A program made the position numbers and the translations under genes. Positions 16,784-27,076 of a stretch of DNA of 64,000 bases are shown here, piece by piece; positions within the stretch are counted from its first letter, which is position 1; each line of letters begins with the position of its first letter. Source of the DNA: Spongiibacter taiwanensis. Its GTDB lineage: Bacteria; Pseudomonadota; Gammaproteobacteria; Pseudomonadales; Spongiibacteraceae. The notes under the pieces are model-generated. The model had not been told where the DNA came from and did not search any database. It saw nothing but the letters and a program-made list of their open reading frames with translations. Location: positions 2,728,001 to 2,792,000 of the forward strand of contig NZ_CP098455.1 of the NCBI RefSeq assembly GCF_023702635.1. Direction: 5' to 3'.

Positions 16784-18844
16784 TTAACAACATGGTTTGT
16801 TGTCCAAATGCTGAATTAGCATATCGCTAATTTTTTGCCATTCTTGAGAATTCTTTTCTTTCATTCGCCTGAAAGCCGCCTTTTTAAACTCTCTCCTGTC
16901 GATGTTTACGTTATATTTTTTGCAGATTTCATTAATAAGTTCTTTTCCGCTGCATTCGTCTTGCCATGACAAAATCCAGTCTTCGGTCAGTTCGCGCTTT
17001 ATTTTGGAGGCATTGGTAATAAAATTTTCTTTCCAGTTTTCAGTTAATGATTTTTGAGTTTCAAGTACTAAAGTTTGGAGTTTTTCAAACATTCTTGATG
17101 ATGTTTCTGCAATGTTTTCGCGAAAGTCATCCTTTTTTAGTGCCGGAGTGTCTGGTCGCATTTTCGAATATGCGGCGGTTATTGCAAGTCGGTCGATCTG
17201 CGAATTTGCTAACGCTTTTATATCCGTTTGGAAGGTTCCTCTATCTGGTAAAGCTGCGTTCGATTCACTTTTTATTGTGTCGTAGAGTATCTGAGGGCTG
17301 AGTAGGTAATTTTCTAAGCAGTATCTATCCCATTGTATGACCTTGACTAGTTTTGTGCTTTGTAGCGATGTCGGCTTTCTATCTCGATCAAAAATGAAAC
17401 AATGGAGGCGGTCTAGTTTACCTTCAGTCTCGGACTTCTGAAGATTCCTTACCTCTATCTCTACGGTATTTCTGCCTCCTAGTGAATTTATTTGACACCG
17501 ATCTCCCAGAATCCCTCTGAAGCAGTCCTCTAGAATTTCCTTGTCGTCATCGCCTTCAACGAAAATCCTGGATTCATAGAAAAAAGACTCTGCGGGACTA
17601 ACTCCTAGTCGTCCCAAGGCGCTGTACATTTCATCAAAATCGCCCTTATATATTGGTGTAACGTTAGTCGCTGACTTTAAATGGTGTATATCGCAGTCAT
17701 CTCTTTCATAGGCATTGTTTAAGATGTCTGCAGAGTGAGTGCATATGATTGATTGTAAGTTGTTGGCTTTGACACATTCGTCTATCAGGAAGTCGAGTAG
17801 TCGGCGGCAGACGCTGGGGTTTAGGTGCAGTTCTGGCTCATCTATCAGCAGTATTCCGCCGGGCGATAGTGTGCGTCGTATCATTAGGAATGTTAATATA
17901 AGTCCCTTTTCCCCGCTGCTAAGGCTGTCTATATCTATTGGCTTGTCGCTTCCAGCTTCTAATATTTTTACTCGAAAGTTTCCAGACTTTCCGATTTCTA
18001 CGCCACCAAATTTTTTCCCTGGGAGTACTCTCTCAAAAATTAATTCGAAATCATTTTCTATTTTTTGACGAAACAGTGTCGAGGTCGCGATGTTGTTTTT
18101 GAGCCGCTGATATTTTATCTGTGGTTCTGCTATGTGTGACTTGATTTGGTTGTCTGCATCGCCAGATCCTATTTGTATAGCTGCCTCTCCCGAAGGTAGT
18201 GCTCTGTCTGCTGAAAAGTATGTGAACTTTGCTTGGCTGGTTGGCAATGATCTTTCCAGAAATCCACAGGTCACCTGCGCTATTGCGTCTGAGCCTCGTA
18301 ATTGGCCGGACTGAAGTATTTCTAGGTAAAGTTTGAGAGGTTGATCTTCGCTCAAACTCGCTACATACGAGCGTACCCTTGATTGAGCTTCGTCTAAGTT
18401 GGCGCGGCCCTCATCAGACGATAGGTACTGTGCTAGGGAGGACTGGTCATTGAGCCCTTGTGACCCTAGCTTACCTCTCAAATATTCAATTGCCAGCTGG
18501 GGTAGATTTCCATTGATAAGTGCAATTTCTGCATTGCTAAGCAAAATGTCGAGGTTAATTGAAACATTTGATTTGATGTTGCCTGCAACTGCTGAAAAGT
18601 CGAAGTAATTACTTCGATACATCATTTGATTTGGATTTTGAGATGCTCCCAACGAGTGGAGGACTGATTGGCCTTCGCTTGGAAAGCGTGGCATTAAAAT
18701 TGATCTATTTAGTCTGATTGCTTCCAAGACGGTTGATTTGCCTACTGCATTTGGCCCTGCAATAAGTGCAGTGCACTCTTGGAAGTTAAGCTCGATATTC
18801 CGAAGCCCCCGAAAGTTAATAATTTCGCAACGAATAATCTTCAT
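16784..18844 (-). CDS. ABC-type ATPase fused to DUF4435-like TOPRIM domain, merged PARIS-like defence protein
   Basis: A 686-residue protein. The N-terminal half is an SMC/RecF-type ATPase: Walker A GPNAVGKST (30-38), signature LSSGEKG (308-314), Walker B ILLIDEPELHLNP (331-343) and switch His370. The C-terminal half has TOPRIM features: RIFVEGDDDKEIL (426-438, Glu430), FIFDRDRKP (483-491) and ENYLL (511-515), the last typical of DUF4435. This combination is that of PARIS AriA plus AriB in one chain; OLD-family nucleases are the alternative. Two lines I counted (17041 and 17881) are 28% and 38% G+C, against 58% for a line in nrdA, so it looks acquired. It stands alone between repeat-rich DNA and nrdB. 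Confidence 0.75.
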   Translation of the reverse strand: MKIIRCEIINFRGLRNIELNFQECTALIAGPNAVGKSTVLEAIRLNRSILMPRFPSEGQSVLHSLGASQNPNQMMYRSNYFDFSAVAGNIKSNVSINLDILLSNAEIALINGNLPQLAIEYLRGKLGSQGLNDQSSLAQYLSSDEGRANLDEAQSRVRSYVASLSEDQPLKLYLEILQSGQLRGSDAIAQVTCGFLERSLPTSQAKFTYFSADRALPSGEAAIQIGSGDADNQIKSHIAEPQIKYQRLKNNIATSTLFRQKIENDFELIFERVLPGKKFGGVEIGKSGNFRVKILEAGSDKPIDIDSLSSGEKGLILTFLMIRRTLSPGGILLIDEPELHLNPSVCRRLLDFLIDECVKANNLQSIICTHSADILNNAYERDDCDIHHLKSATNVTPIYKGDFDEMYSALGRLGVSPAESFFYESRIFVEGDDDKEILEDCFRGILGDRCQINSLGGRNTVEIEVRNLQKSETEGKLDRLHCFIFDRDRKPTSLQSTKLVKVIQWDRYCLENYLLSPQILYDTIKSESNAALPDRGTFQTDIKALANSQIDRLAITAAYSKMRPDTPALKKDDFRENIAETSSRMFEKLQTLVLETQKSLTENWKENFITNASKIKRELTEDWILSWQDECSGKELINEICKKYNVNIDRREFKKAAFRRMKEKNSQEWQKISDMLIQHLDNKPCC

Positions 18845-18879
18845 TAAAGTACATTGATGACGGTATATGTGAGATAGGC

Positions 18880-18905
18880 TAAAGCCAAGCTTCTGCTTGG
18901 CTTTA
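18880..18905 (-). terminator. Hairpin downstream of nrdB
   Basis: TAAAGCCAAGC and GCTTGGCTTTA pair perfectly (11 bp) around the loop TTCT, 19 bases after the nrdB stop codon. There is only a short T-run, so it may act from both sides, also blocking readthrough from the ATPase promoter region. Confidence 0.65.
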
Positions 18906-18923
18906 TAGACGTTGGATTCATTT

Positions 18924-20219
18924 CTACCAACTCAACGCCCCACCCGTCTGATACTCAATCACCCGAGTCTCAAAGAAATTCTTCTCCTTACGCAAATCCA
19001 TAATCTCGCTCATCCACGGGAAGGGGTTTTGCGCGCCGGGGAATTGTTCTTTCAGGCCGAGCTGGTTCAGGCGGCGGTTGGCGATGAAGTGCAGGTATTC
19101 CTCCATCATGGCGGCGTTCATGCCGAGTACGCCTCTTGGCATAGAGTCTTTGGCGTATTCGATTTCCAGTTGGGTGCCTTCCACAATCATCTGGCTGACT
19201 TCTTCCTGGAACTGGGCGCTCCACAGGTGGGGGTTTTCCAGTTTGATCTGGTTGATCATGTCGATGCCAAAGTTCAGGTGCATGGACTCGTCCCGCAGAA
19301 TGTACTGGAACTGCTCGGCAACACCGGTCATTTTGTTGCGGCGGCCCATGCTTAGGATCTGGGTGAAGCCGCAGTAGAAGAAGATGCCTTCGGTGACGCC
19401 GTAGAAACCGATCAGGTTACGCAGCAGTTCTTGATCTGCCTCGGGGGTGCCGGTTTTGAAGTTGGGGTCGCCCAGGGCTTGGGTGTGCTTGAGGCTCCAG
19501 GCCGCTTTTTTGGCGATGGAGGGCAGCTCCCGGTACATGTTGAACACTTCGGCCTCGTCCATGCCCAGTGACTCTACGCAGTATTGGTAGGCGTGGGTGT
19601 GGATGGCTTCTTCAAAGGCCTGGCGCAGCAGGTACTGGCGGCATTCGGGGTTGGTGATGTGGCGGTACACGGCCAGCACCAGGTTGTTGGCCACCAGGGA
19701 GTCGGCGGTGGAGAAGTAGCCCAGTGAGCGCATGACGATGCGGCGTTCGTCCTCGGTCAGCGCGTCCTGGCTTTTCCAGCAGGCGATATCGGCGGTCATG
19801 TTTACTTCCTGGGGCATCCAGTGGTTGGCACAGCCGTCCAGGTATTTCTGCCAGGCCCAGTCGTATTTGAAGGGCACCAGTTGGTTGAGGTCCAGGTGGC
19901 AGTTGATGATGCGCTTGTCTTCTACCCGCAGGCGGGCGGCGCCCATTTCCAGTTCTTCCAGGCCGGCGGCCACGTCCAGGTTTTCCAGTGACGCGTTGGC
20001 CTTGTCGACTACTGAGCCGCTGGCTTGGGGCTGGGCCGGCGGGTTTTGGCTTGCTACGGCCGGTTTGGGCGCGGCGGGGGCAGCGGCCTGCGGTGCAGGT
20101 GCTTCGGGGGCTGCTTCGGCTGTGGGTGCTTGTTTTGCGGGTGCACTTGCTTTTGAAGGTGCACTTGTCTTTGAAGGTGCAATGGGTTCTTCGTTATCAA
20201 AATCGTCCCAGCTCAGCAT
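18924..20219 (-). CDS. nrdB: Class Ia ribonucleoside-diphosphate reductase, beta subunit
   Basis: A 431-residue radical-generating subunit of ribonucleotide reductase. Iron and radical residues are seen in [11 protein letters not shown] (the Glu, His and radical Tyr of the E-x2-H-x3-Y pattern) and in [14 protein letters not shown] (Glu and His of the second set). The protein begins MLSWDDFD and then carries a roughly 60-residue Ala/Pro/Lys-rich, low-complexity stretch before the catalytic domain, longer than the E. coli protein (376). It is 123 bases downstream of nrdA on the same strand and shares its promoter by inference. Confidence 0.95.
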   Translation of the reverse strand: MLSWDDFDNEEPIAPSKTSAPSKASAPAKQAPTAEAAPEAPAPQAAAPAAPKPAVASQNPPAQPQASGSVVDKANASLENLDVAAGLEELEMGAARLRVEDKRIINCHLDLNQLVPFKYDWAWQKYLDGCANHWMPQEVNMTADIACWKSQDALTEDERRIVMRSLGYFSTADSLVANNLVLAVYRHITNPECRQYLLRQAFEEAIHTHAYQYCVESLGMDEAEVFNMYRELPSIAKKAAWSLKHTQALGDPNFKTGTPEADQELLRNLIGFYGVTEGIFFYCGFTQILSMGRRNKMTGVAEQFQYILRDESMHLNFGIDMINQIKLENPHLWSAQFQEEVSQMIVEGTQLEIEYAKDSMPRGVLGMNAAMMEEYLHFIANRRLNQLGLKEQFPGAQNPFPWMSEIMDLRKEKNFFETRVIEYQTGGALSW

Positions 20220-20342
20220 TTTTGACTCACCTCAATTTTCACTTTGCTGTCAGTGCCGGGCTGGGTTTGCCCGGTCTCTGACTTGGTACACAGATAAGTG
20301 CGGGAGCGCCGACGAATCGACAGGTCCCGCCGCTTCTTACAC

Positions 20343-23228
20343 TTACTGGCAGGCTTCACAATCTGGATCATCCAGTGAGCAGGCCTTGGGCACCTCGGCG
20401 GGGCCCGCTTCCATGGCAGGGGCGGCCTGGGCCGATACCTTGTTCATGGAGCCTTGGTTAACGGTGGATTTCTCGGTGGAGCTGGCGGCCAGCGCACGGA
20501 GGTAGTAGGTGGTTTTCAAGCCACGGAACCAGGCCATGCGGTAGGTGATGTCCAGCTTTTTGCCCGAGGCGCCAGCAATGTAAAGGTTCAGGGACTGGGC
20601 CTGATCAATCCATTTTTGGCGGCGGCTGGCGGCGTCTACCAGCCAGCGGGGTTCCACCTCAAAGGCGGTGGCGTAGAGGGCTTTGAGATCGTCGGGAATG
20701 CGGTCGATCTTCTGCACGCTGCCTTCGTAGTATTTCAGGTCGTTAACCATCACTGCGTCCCACAGGCCCCGGGCTTTCAGGTCTTTAACCAGGTAGGGGT
20801 TAACGACTGTGAACTCGCCAGACAGGTTCGATTTCACGTACAGGTTCTGGTACGTGGGCTCGATGGACTGCGACACACCGGTGATGTTAGCAATGGTGGC
20901 GGTGGGGGCAATGGCCATTACGTTGGAGTTGCGCATGCCCTGGGTTTTGACGGTTTCGCGCAGGCTGTCCCAGTCCAGGGTCTGGCTTTCGTCTACTTCA
21001 ATGTATTCAGCGCCGCGCTCTTCCTTCAGCATTTTGATGGAGTCCAGCGGTAGTACGCCTTTGCTCCACAGTGAGCCCTGGAAGCTTGCGTAGCTGCCGC
21101 GCTCAACTGCCAGGTCGCTGGAAGCTTTGATGGCGTAGTAGCTGATGGCTTCCATAGAGGTGTCGGCAAACTGCACTGCCGCATCCGATGAGTAGGCAAT
21201 ATGCTGCTTGTACAGCGCGTCCTGGAAGCCCATCAGGCCGAGGCCCACGGGGCGGTGCTTGAAGTTGGAGTTTTGGGCCTGGGGCACGCTGTAGTAGTTG
21301 ATGTCGATAACGTTATCGAGCATCCGCACGGCGGTTTTTACTGTGCCCTCGAGCTTGGCCATGTCCAGCTTGGGCTCTCCATCCTGGGTATGAACAATGT
21401 GCTGGGCCAGGTTGACTGAGCCCAGGTTACAGACGGCGATCTCGTCCTTATTGGTGTTCAAGGTGATCTCGGTGCACAGGTTGGAGCTGTGCACTACGCC
21501 AACATGCTGCTGGGGGCTGCGCAGGTTGCAGGGATCTTTAAAGGTGATCCAGGGGTGGCCGGTTTCAAACAGCATGGACAGAATCTTGCGCCACAGGTCG
21601 GCCGCTTTAACGCGCTTGAACAGCTTCAGCTCGCCGCTGCGGGTCATGGCTTCATAGTGGTTGTAACGCTCTTCAAAGGCGCGGCCTACCAGGTCGTGGA
21701 GGTCGGGCACATTGTTGGGCGAGAACAGGGTCCACTCGCCGTCCTGGAAGACCCGCTTCATAAACAGGTCGGGAATCCAGTTGGCGGTGTTCATGTCGTG
21801 GGTACGACGGCGGTCGTCACCGGTGTTCTTGCGCAGCTCGAGGAATTCCTCGATGTCCATGTGCCAGGTTTCCAGGTAGGCACAGACTGCGCCCTTGCGC
21901 TTGCCGCCCTGGTTAACGGCAACAGCGGTGTCGTTAACCACTTTCAGGAAGGGCACCACGCCTTGCGACTTGCCGTTAGTGCCTTTGATGTAGGCACCCA
22001 GACCGCGAACCGGGGTCCAGTCGTTGCCCAGGCCGCCGGCAAACTTGCTCAGCATGGCGTTGTCTTGAATGGCGCCGTAAATGCCATGTAGGTCGTCGGG
22101 CACGGTGGTCAGGTAGCAGCTGGACAGCTGCGGGCGCAGGGTGCCGGCGTTGAACAGGGTGGGGGTTGAGCTCATGTAGTCAAAGGAGCTGAGCAGGTCG
22201 TAGAACTCAATGGCGCGCTCGGTTTTGTTTTCTTCCCGGGTGGCCAGGCCCATGGCGACCCGCATAAAGAAAATCTGGGGCAGCTCAATGCGCACTTCAT
22301 TGCTGTGAATAAAGTAGCGGTCGTACAGGGTCTGCAGGCCGAGGTAGTGGAACTGGTGGTCGCGCTCGGGCTTGATGGCCGCGCCCAGCTCAGCCAGGTT
22401 GAAGTCGCGCAGCTCGGGGGAGAGCAGCTCCAGCTCGATGCCTTTCTCCAGGTACACCGGCAGGGCTTTGGGGTAGTACACGGTCATGTCGTGCTGGGTG
22501 GCGCTGTCGGCCACACCCAAAAAACTCAGCGCTTCGGCGCGGAGTTTGTCCAGCAGCAGGCGGGCGGTGACCAGGCTGTAGTTGTGTTCTTTCTCTACCA
22601 TGGCCCGGGCGGTGATCACCAGGGAGGTGTTCACTTCTTTTTCGGGTACGCCGTTGTAGAGGTTTTTCAGGGCTTCGTTCAATACCGCCTCGGCTGACAC
22701 ATCGGTCAGGCCTTCGCAGGCTTCGGCAACAATGAATTCCAACCGGCCCAAGTCTAGCGGCGTCTCGCTGCCGTCGGCCAGTTTGACGTTGATGCTGGGG
22801 TGGGTTTTGTCGGCCTGGGGCTGCTGGCGGGCGCGTTCTTCAGCCCGGGCAGCGCGATACAGTACGTAGGCCCGGGCAATTTTGTGCTCGCCGCTGCGCA
22901 TCAGCGCCAGCTCAACCTGATCCTGAATCTCTTCAATGTGAATGGTGCCGCCGGAGGGCATGCGCCGCTTGAAGGTGGCGCTGACCATGTCGGTCAGTTT
23001 GGCCACGGTTTCGTGAATCCGGGTTGATGCGGCGGCGTTACCACCTTCTACGGCCAAAAAGGCCTTGGTGATGGCCACACTGATTTTGTCATCGGTGTAG
23101 GACACCACTGAGCCGTTGCGTTTGATGACGCGCAATTGGCCCGGGGCGGTGGCGCTTAGCTGCTCTTCTTTGTTGGGTTGCGGCGGTGTGCTGGCGGTGC
23201 TGCTGGCGGTATCTTGGTAGGTTTGCAT
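20343..23228 (-). CDS. nrdA: Class Ia ribonucleoside-diphosphate reductase, alpha subunit
   Basis: A 961-residue catalytic subunit that reduces ribonucleotides for DNA synthesis. The N-terminus has an ATP-cone (about 30-130, starting [18 protein letters not shown]) and a second, more divergent ATP-cone-like region (about 145-240). The catalytic core shows [15 protein letters not shown] and [24 protein letters not shown], giving the active-site cysteines with Asn and Glu. The C-terminus ends [12 protein letters not shown], the swinging thiol pair. Length matches the long Pseudomonas-type enzyme rather than E. coli (761). NrdR-like boxes and a DnaA box lie upstream. Confidence 0.95.
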   Translation of the reverse strand: MQTYQDTASSTASTPPQPNKEEQLSATAPGQLRVIKRNGSVVSYTDDKISVAITKAFLAVEGGNAAASTRIHETVAKLTDMVSATFKRRMPSGGTIHIEEIQDQVELALMRSGEHKIARAYVLYRAARAEERARQQPQADKTHPSINVKLADGSETPLDLGRLEFIVAEACEGLTDVSAEAVLNEALKNLYNGVPEKEVNTSLVITARAMVEKEHNYSLVTARLLLDKLRAEALSFLGVADSATQHDMTVYYPKALPVYLEKGIELELLSPELRDFNLAELGAAIKPERDHQFHYLGLQTLYDRYFIHSNEVRIELPQIFFMRVAMGLATREENKTERAIEFYDLLSSFDYMSSTPTLFNAGTLRPQLSSCYLTTVPDDLHGIYGAIQDNAMLSKFAGGLGNDWTPVRGLGAYIKGTNGKSQGVVPFLKVVNDTAVAVNQGGKRKGAVCAYLETWHMDIEEFLELRKNTGDDRRRTHDMNTANWIPDLFMKRVFQDGEWTLFSPNNVPDLHDLVGRAFEERYNHYEAMTRSGELKLFKRVKAADLWRKILSMLFETGHPWITFKDPCNLRSPQQHVGVVHSSNLCTEITLNTNKDEIAVCNLGSVNLAQHIVHTQDGEPKLDMAKLEGTVKTAVRMLDNVIDINYYSVPQAQNSNFKHRPVGLGLMGFQDALYKQHIAYSSDAAVQFADTSMEAISYYAIKASSDLAVERGSYASFQGSLWSKGVLPLDSIKMLKEERGAEYIEVDESQTLDWDSLRETVKTQGMRNSNVMAIAPTATIANITGVSQSIEPTYQNLYVKSNLSGEFTVVNPYLVKDLKARGLWDAVMVNDLKYYEGSVQKIDRIPDDLKALYATAFEVEPRWLVDAASRRQKWIDQAQSLNLYIAGASGKKLDITYRMAWFRGLKTTYYLRALAASSTEKSTVNQGSMNKVSAQAAPAMEAGPAEVPKACSLDDPDCEACQ

Positions 23229-23406
23229 GATGTCTCCGGCTCTTGCTTATTGTGATAAGCACATGTGGACGGTTGTTATGGTGCCGCTGATCCATTGCGG
23301 ATCGCGGGCAAAATTACAGCGGCCCGTGAGGGCGTCTATTCAACAACTGGCTTCTGAATAACTGAGTATCGAGGCTGGCGCGACTAGTGTTGCCTCATGT
23401 TTGGCA

Positions 23407-23501
23407 TCCCTATATATGGGGTATGCCAAATACAGGCCTACAAGATAGTGCGGTTTTTTCTTGGGTGCAAGCACTAGATGTTGTGAAGAGCTTGTGCATA
23501 A
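23407..23501 (-). promoter_or_regulatory. Putative NrdR boxes and DnaA box upstream of nrdAB
   Basis: Three 10-base cores match CwAtATaTwG: CTATATATGG (23410-23419, 9/10), CAAGATAGTG (23441-23450, 8/10) and CTAGATGTTG (23474-23483, 8/10, with good flanks). They are 31 and 33 bases apart, about three helical turns as in paired NrdR sites. TTATGCACA (reverse strand, 23493-23501) fits the DnaA box TTATNCACA. The first core sits inside the inverted repeat TTTGGCAT...ATGCCAAA (23400-23430). The gap 23229-23628 otherwise shows nothing coding. Confidence 0.55.
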
Positions 23502-23628
23502 CTTGTTGGTAAATCTGGGGGTAACTTGTGGGTGTTCGGGAGCCCGCACGGGGCGGGCTTTTCCGGCCAGCCGCCTGCCGAAAGGGGCGGTGCTGGCCGC
23601 TAGATTGATTTCGAATAATGTGACAGTT

Positions 23629-24705
23629 TTATAAAACCGGTTCGCTCGCGCTGCTAAGCACATCCGTTTTTTGTGGGAAGGCGATCAGGTGTTCCAGGCG
23701 GGTGGCAATGCGCACATGGCCGCCAATCTCGTAATCGTTGTGGCTGGGCAGCAGGGCTTCCACCTGGCTGCCGGTGGGTAGGCGCAGGGTGTAGAGGGTT
23801 GCGCTGCCAGAAAAAATTTTGCGCTCAATAATGACTTCGATGCCGGTGTCCGGCGCCAGCACAATGTCGTCGGGGCGCAGCAGTACCTCAACCGGCGAGC
23901 CCGGTGGCCAGGGGTAGGCGCGGTTGCCCACCAGTAACCCCAGCTCGGTTTCTACCTGATTGCCTTCAAGGCCCACCCTGCCGGGCAGAAAGCTGCCCTC
24001 GCCAATAAAGCGGGCCACGGTGGGGTTGACCGGCTCGTGGTAGAGGTTGAAGGGCGTGTCCCACTGCTGCAGGGCGCCGCCGTGCAGCAGCCCCACATGA
24101 TCACTGAAGGCAAAGGCCTCGAGTTGGTCGTGGGTGACCAGAATGGCACTGATCCCCAGTTCCTTGAGAATGTCTCTGACTTCCAGGCTGAGGCGTTTGC
24201 GCAGATCGGCGTCCAGATTGGAAAAGGGTTCATCCATCAGCAGCAGCTCAGGGCTGGGGGCCAGGGCCCGGGCCAGGGCTACACGTTGCTGCTGGCCGCC
24301 GGACAATTCATGGGGAAAACGCTGCTCCACGCCGTTCAGACGCACCAGCTCCAGCAGCTTGCCGACGGTGGCTTTCTGCTCGGCAGGGCTGCGCTTGCCC
24401 AGTCCAAAGCGGATGTTGTCGTACACGTTCAAATGGGGAAACAGGGCGTAGTCCTGAAACACCATGCCGATATGGCGCAGGTCGGGGCTGAGGCTGTAGC
24501 CGGGGCTGCTGAGGGTTTTGCCGCTCAGGGCAATCTGGCCCTGACTGATCGCCTGAAACCCGGCAATGGCTCGCAGGATAGTGGTTTTACCGCAACCGCT
24601 GGGGCCGAGCAGGCAGCAGATGTCGCCGGGGTTGATATGAAAGCTGACGTTGTCGACAACGGTCTGGGTGTCGAACTGGCATTGGATGGCGGAGACTTCA
24701 AGCAT
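23629..24705 (-). CDS. ABC transporter ATP-binding protein (iron/polyamine type), orphan
   Basis: A 358-residue ATPase of the CUT1/iron/polyamine import class. It has Walker A GPSGCGKTT (about 34-42), VFQDYALFPHLNV with the Q-loop, signature LSGGQQQRVALARAL, Walker B LLLMDEPFSNLD, switch His in LVTHDQLEAFAFSD, and a C-terminal TOBE-like regulatory domain (about 280-345). It resembles FbpC/PotA, but no binding protein or permease lies next to it. It follows argF on the same strand after a 188-base gap holding a large imperfect palindrome. An ABC ATPase adjoining argF also occurs, as I recall, in Pseudomonas aeruginosa. Confidence 0.88.
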   Translation of the reverse strand: MLEVSAIQCQFDTQTVVDNVSFHINPGDICCLLGPSGCGKTTILRAIAGFQAISQGQIALSGKTLSSPGYSLSPDLRHIGMVFQDYALFPHLNVYDNIRFGLGKRSPAEQKATVGKLLELVRLNGVEQRFPHELSGGQQQRVALARALAPSPELLLMDEPFSNLDADLRKRLSLEVRDILKELGISAILVTHDQLEAFAFSDHVGLLHGGALQQWDTPFNLYHEPVNPTVARFIGEGSFLPGRVGLEGNQVETELGLLVGNRAYPWPPGSPVEVLLRPDDIVLAPDTGIEVIIERKIFSGSATLYTLRLPTGSQVEALLPSHNDYEIGGHVRIATRLEHLIAFPQKTDVLSSASEPVL

Positions 24706-24720
24706 GGGTTAGGCGGGAGA

Positions 24721-24878
24721 CGCTGGACGGGAGACGGGCGGCCGGCGCTCCGGAGACGCAAAGACATTGCGGCTTTGCCGCTCTCGCAGCATCTCGCGGC
24801 GAAGCCGCGCCCGCTTTTGCGTCTTCCGTACCCAAAGCACTCGCTGTGCTCGCGGGGCAGGCCCTCTCCCGTCTAGCG
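24721..24878. repeat. Imperfect palindromic element of about 158 bp
   Basis: The ends CGCTGGACGGGAGACGGGC (24721-24739) and GCCCTCTCCCGTCTAGCG (24861-24878) are near-perfect inverted copies. Inner arms near 24751-24765 and 24812-24828 (CGGAGACGCAAAGAC against CGCTTTTGCGTCTTCCG) also pair, and a CGCGGC.GCCGCG hairpin lies in the middle. It fills the gap between argF and the ABC ATPase gene. It could be a MITE-like element or a long terminator-like structure. Confidence 0.5.
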
Positions 24879-24893
24879 TTAAGCTGCCCGGCA

Positions 24894-25808
24894 TCAGCGC
24901 TGTGCTTCCAGCAGCAAAAATTCCATCAACGCCTTCTGAGCATGCAGGCGGTTCTCGGCTTCGTCCCAGATCACGGTGTCGGGGGCATCCATCAATTCGG
25001 CGCTGATTTCTTCACCGCGTTTGGCGGGCAGGCAGTGCATGTACAGGGCACCGGGATTGGCCAGATCCATCAAGGTGCGATTGACCTGGTAGCCGGACAG
25101 TTTGCGGCGGCGCTCGGCTTTTTCTTCTTCCTGGCCCATGGAGGCCCAGACATCGGTCACCAGCAGGTCGGAGCCGCGGGCGGCGTCGACGGGGTCGCGT
25201 ACCACTTCTACCCGGTCACCGGCGTCGGCGAGGAGGTCGGCGCGGGGTTCAAAGCCCTCGGGGCAGGCCACCATCAGTTTGAAGTCCAGCATCATGGCCG
25301 CGTTGATGTAGGACTGGCACATGTTGTTGCCGTCGCCAATCCAGGCCACCTGCTTGCCCTTCATGCTGCCGCGGTGCTCGACAAAGGTTTGAATGTCGGC
25401 CAGCAGCTGGCAGGGGTGGAAGTCGTCAGTGAGGGCGTTAATCACCGGCACCGAGGAGTACTGGGCAAAGCGCTCGATGATGCTGTGCTCAAAGGTGCGA
25501 ATCATCACGATATCGCACACCGAAGAAATGACTCGGGCGCTGTCTTCAATGGGTTCGCCGCGGCCCAGTTGGGTATCCCGGGGCGACAGGAAAATGGCGT
25601 GGCCGCCCATTTGGGCCATGCCCGCTTCAAAGGAGATTCGGGTTCGGGTGGACGCTTTCTCGAACACCATGCCCAGCACGTAGTTAGGAAAACGGGCGCT
25701 GCACTGGTGTGCCTTTTGCTCTGCCTTCAGAGCGATCGCGCGCTGGATAATCTGCTCCAGCTCCGCCGGGCTCAAATCCGTTAGGGTGAGAAAGTGTCGT
25801 AAAGCCAT
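24894..25808 (-). CDS. argF: Ornithine carbamoyltransferase
   Basis: A 304-residue enzyme that makes citrulline from ornithine and carbamoyl phosphate in arginine synthesis. It shows the carbamoyl phosphate motif [13 protein letters not shown] (about 47-59), [11 protein letters not shown] in the middle, the ornithine-side [11 protein letters not shown], and the C-terminal [11 protein letters not shown] with the conserved Cys. Length is standard for the anabolic enzyme. It follows argD on the same strand after 68 bases, so argD-argF probably form an operon. Confidence 0.95.
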   Translation of the reverse strand: MALRHFLTLTDLSPAELEQIIQRAIALKAEQKAHQCSARFPNYVLGMVFEKASTRTRISFEAGMAQMGGHAIFLSPRDTQLGRGEPIEDSARVISSVCDIVMIRTFEHSIIERFAQYSSVPVINALTDDFHPCQLLADIQTFVEHRGSMKGKQVAWIGDGNNMCQSYINAAMMLDFKLMVACPEGFEPRADLLADAGDRVEVVRDPVDAARGSDLLVTDVWASMGQEEEKAERRRKLSGYQVNRTLMDLANPGALYMHCLPAKRGEEISAELMDAPDTVIWDEAENRLHAQKALMEFLLLEAQR

Positions 25809-25876
25809 ACTGGCGGTTACCTTATCCTTTTCTGGGACAGGCGCTGCCGTCGCGGGCAGGGCCTATCCCCAATGAA

Positions 25877-27064
25877 CTATGCCGCATCTATCTGCGCTGT
25901 CCATTGCTGGATAAGGGGGCAGAGCGTGGCGATTAATTCGTCAATTTCAGTTTTGCTGATGATCAGCGGGGGGAGCAGGCGCACGACTTTTTCAGCGGTG
26001 ACGTTGATGAGCAGCCCCTGTTCCAGGGCCAGGCCGACCAATGCGCCACAAGGGGCGTCCAGCTCGATGCCTACCATTAAACCTTTACCGCGCACGGATT
26101 TCACGTGTTTGTTGCCGGCGAGTTGCGCCTTGAGACCGTCGATCAGGTATTGGCCGTTTTCAGCGACCTGATCCATAACACCGCCGGTAAGCGTGTTGAC
26201 CACGGCCAGGGCCGCGGCGCAGGCCAGCGGATTGCCGCCAAAGGTGGAGCCGTGGTTGCCAGGCTTAAACAGGCTGGCTGCTTTGCCGTGGGCCAGGCAG
26301 GCGCCGATGGGCACACCGTTGCCAAGGCCTTTCGCGGTGACCACCACATCGGGCATGACGTTGGTGTGCTGAAAGGCAAAGTATTTGCCAGTCCGGCCAT
26401 TGCCGGTTTGCACTTCGTCGAGCATCAGCAGCCAATCATTGGCGTCGCACAGATCGCGCAGCTGCTCAAGAAAACCCTCTGGCATGGGGTGCACGCCGCC
26501 TTCGCCCTGAACGGGTTCGACCAGCACCGCCGCCACGCTGTCATTGTTCTTGGCGATGGTTTCCAGCGCCTTGATGTCGCCATAGGGCGCCCGGGTAAAG
26601 CCGCGCACCAGGGGCTCAAAACCCACTTGAATTTTGCGGTTACCGGAGGCGGTCATGGTGGCCAGGGTCCGGCCGTGGAAGGCCTGTTCCATGACGATGA
26701 TGTGGGGGATTTCGATGTTGCGGTTGTGACCGTGCATCCGCGCGAGCTTGATGGCGGCCTCGTTGCCCTCGGCACCGGAGTTGCAGAAAAACACGTTATC
26801 CATGCCACTGACGGCGCACAGCTTCTCTGCCAGCTCGGTCTGCTTCTGCACGTTGTACAGGTTCGAGGTATGAATCAGCTGGCCGGACTGCTCGACCAGG
26901 GCCTGGGTAACCGCCGGATGGGCGTGGCCAAGGGCATTGACGGCGATGCCGCTGATCGAGTCCAGGTAGCTTTTGCCTTGGTCGTCAAACAGTCGCACGC
27001 CTTCGCCACGCACAAATGTGACGGGCTGACGTCCATACGTGTTCATTACGGCTGACTGTGTCAT
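25877..27064 (-). CDS. argD: Acetylornithine (and likely succinyldiaminopimelate) aminotransferase
   Basis: A 395-residue class-III PLP aminotransferase. It has FCNSGAEGNEAAIKLAR for the phosphate pocket, AFHGRTLATMTASGN, the LMLDEVQTGNGRTGKYFAFQ Asp loop, and the PLP-binding Lys in VVTAKGLGNGVPIGA, followed by GSTFGGNPLACAAALAV. It gives N-acetylornithine in arginine synthesis and may also serve lysine synthesis, as ArgD/DapC does. It heads the argD-argF unit, is divergent from the hydantoinase B gene, and has a terminator-like hairpin in its leader. Confidence 0.93.
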   Translation of the reverse strand: MTQSAVMNTYGRQPVTFVRGEGVRLFDDQGKSYLDSISGIAVNALGHAHPAVTQALVEQSGQLIHTSNLYNVQKQTELAEKLCAVSGMDNVFFCNSGAEGNEAAIKLARMHGHNRNIEIPHIIVMEQAFHGRTLATMTASGNRKIQVGFEPLVRGFTRAPYGDIKALETIAKNNDSVAAVLVEPVQGEGGVHPMPEGFLEQLRDLCDANDWLLMLDEVQTGNGRTGKYFAFQHTNVMPDVVVTAKGLGNGVPIGACLAHGKAASLFKPGNHGSTFGGNPLACAAALAVVNTLTGGVMDQVAENGQYLIDGLKAQLAGNKHVKSVRGKGLMVGIELDAPCGALVGLALEQGLLINVTAEKVVRLLPPLIISKTEIDELIATLCPLIQQWTAQIDAA

Positions 27065-27076
27065 TAACGGTACTCC

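Noticed and set aside
20454-22697. Several forward frames opposite nrdA
   Set aside because: NrdA is a complete, well-conserved gene; the antisense frames have no ribosome sites or domains.
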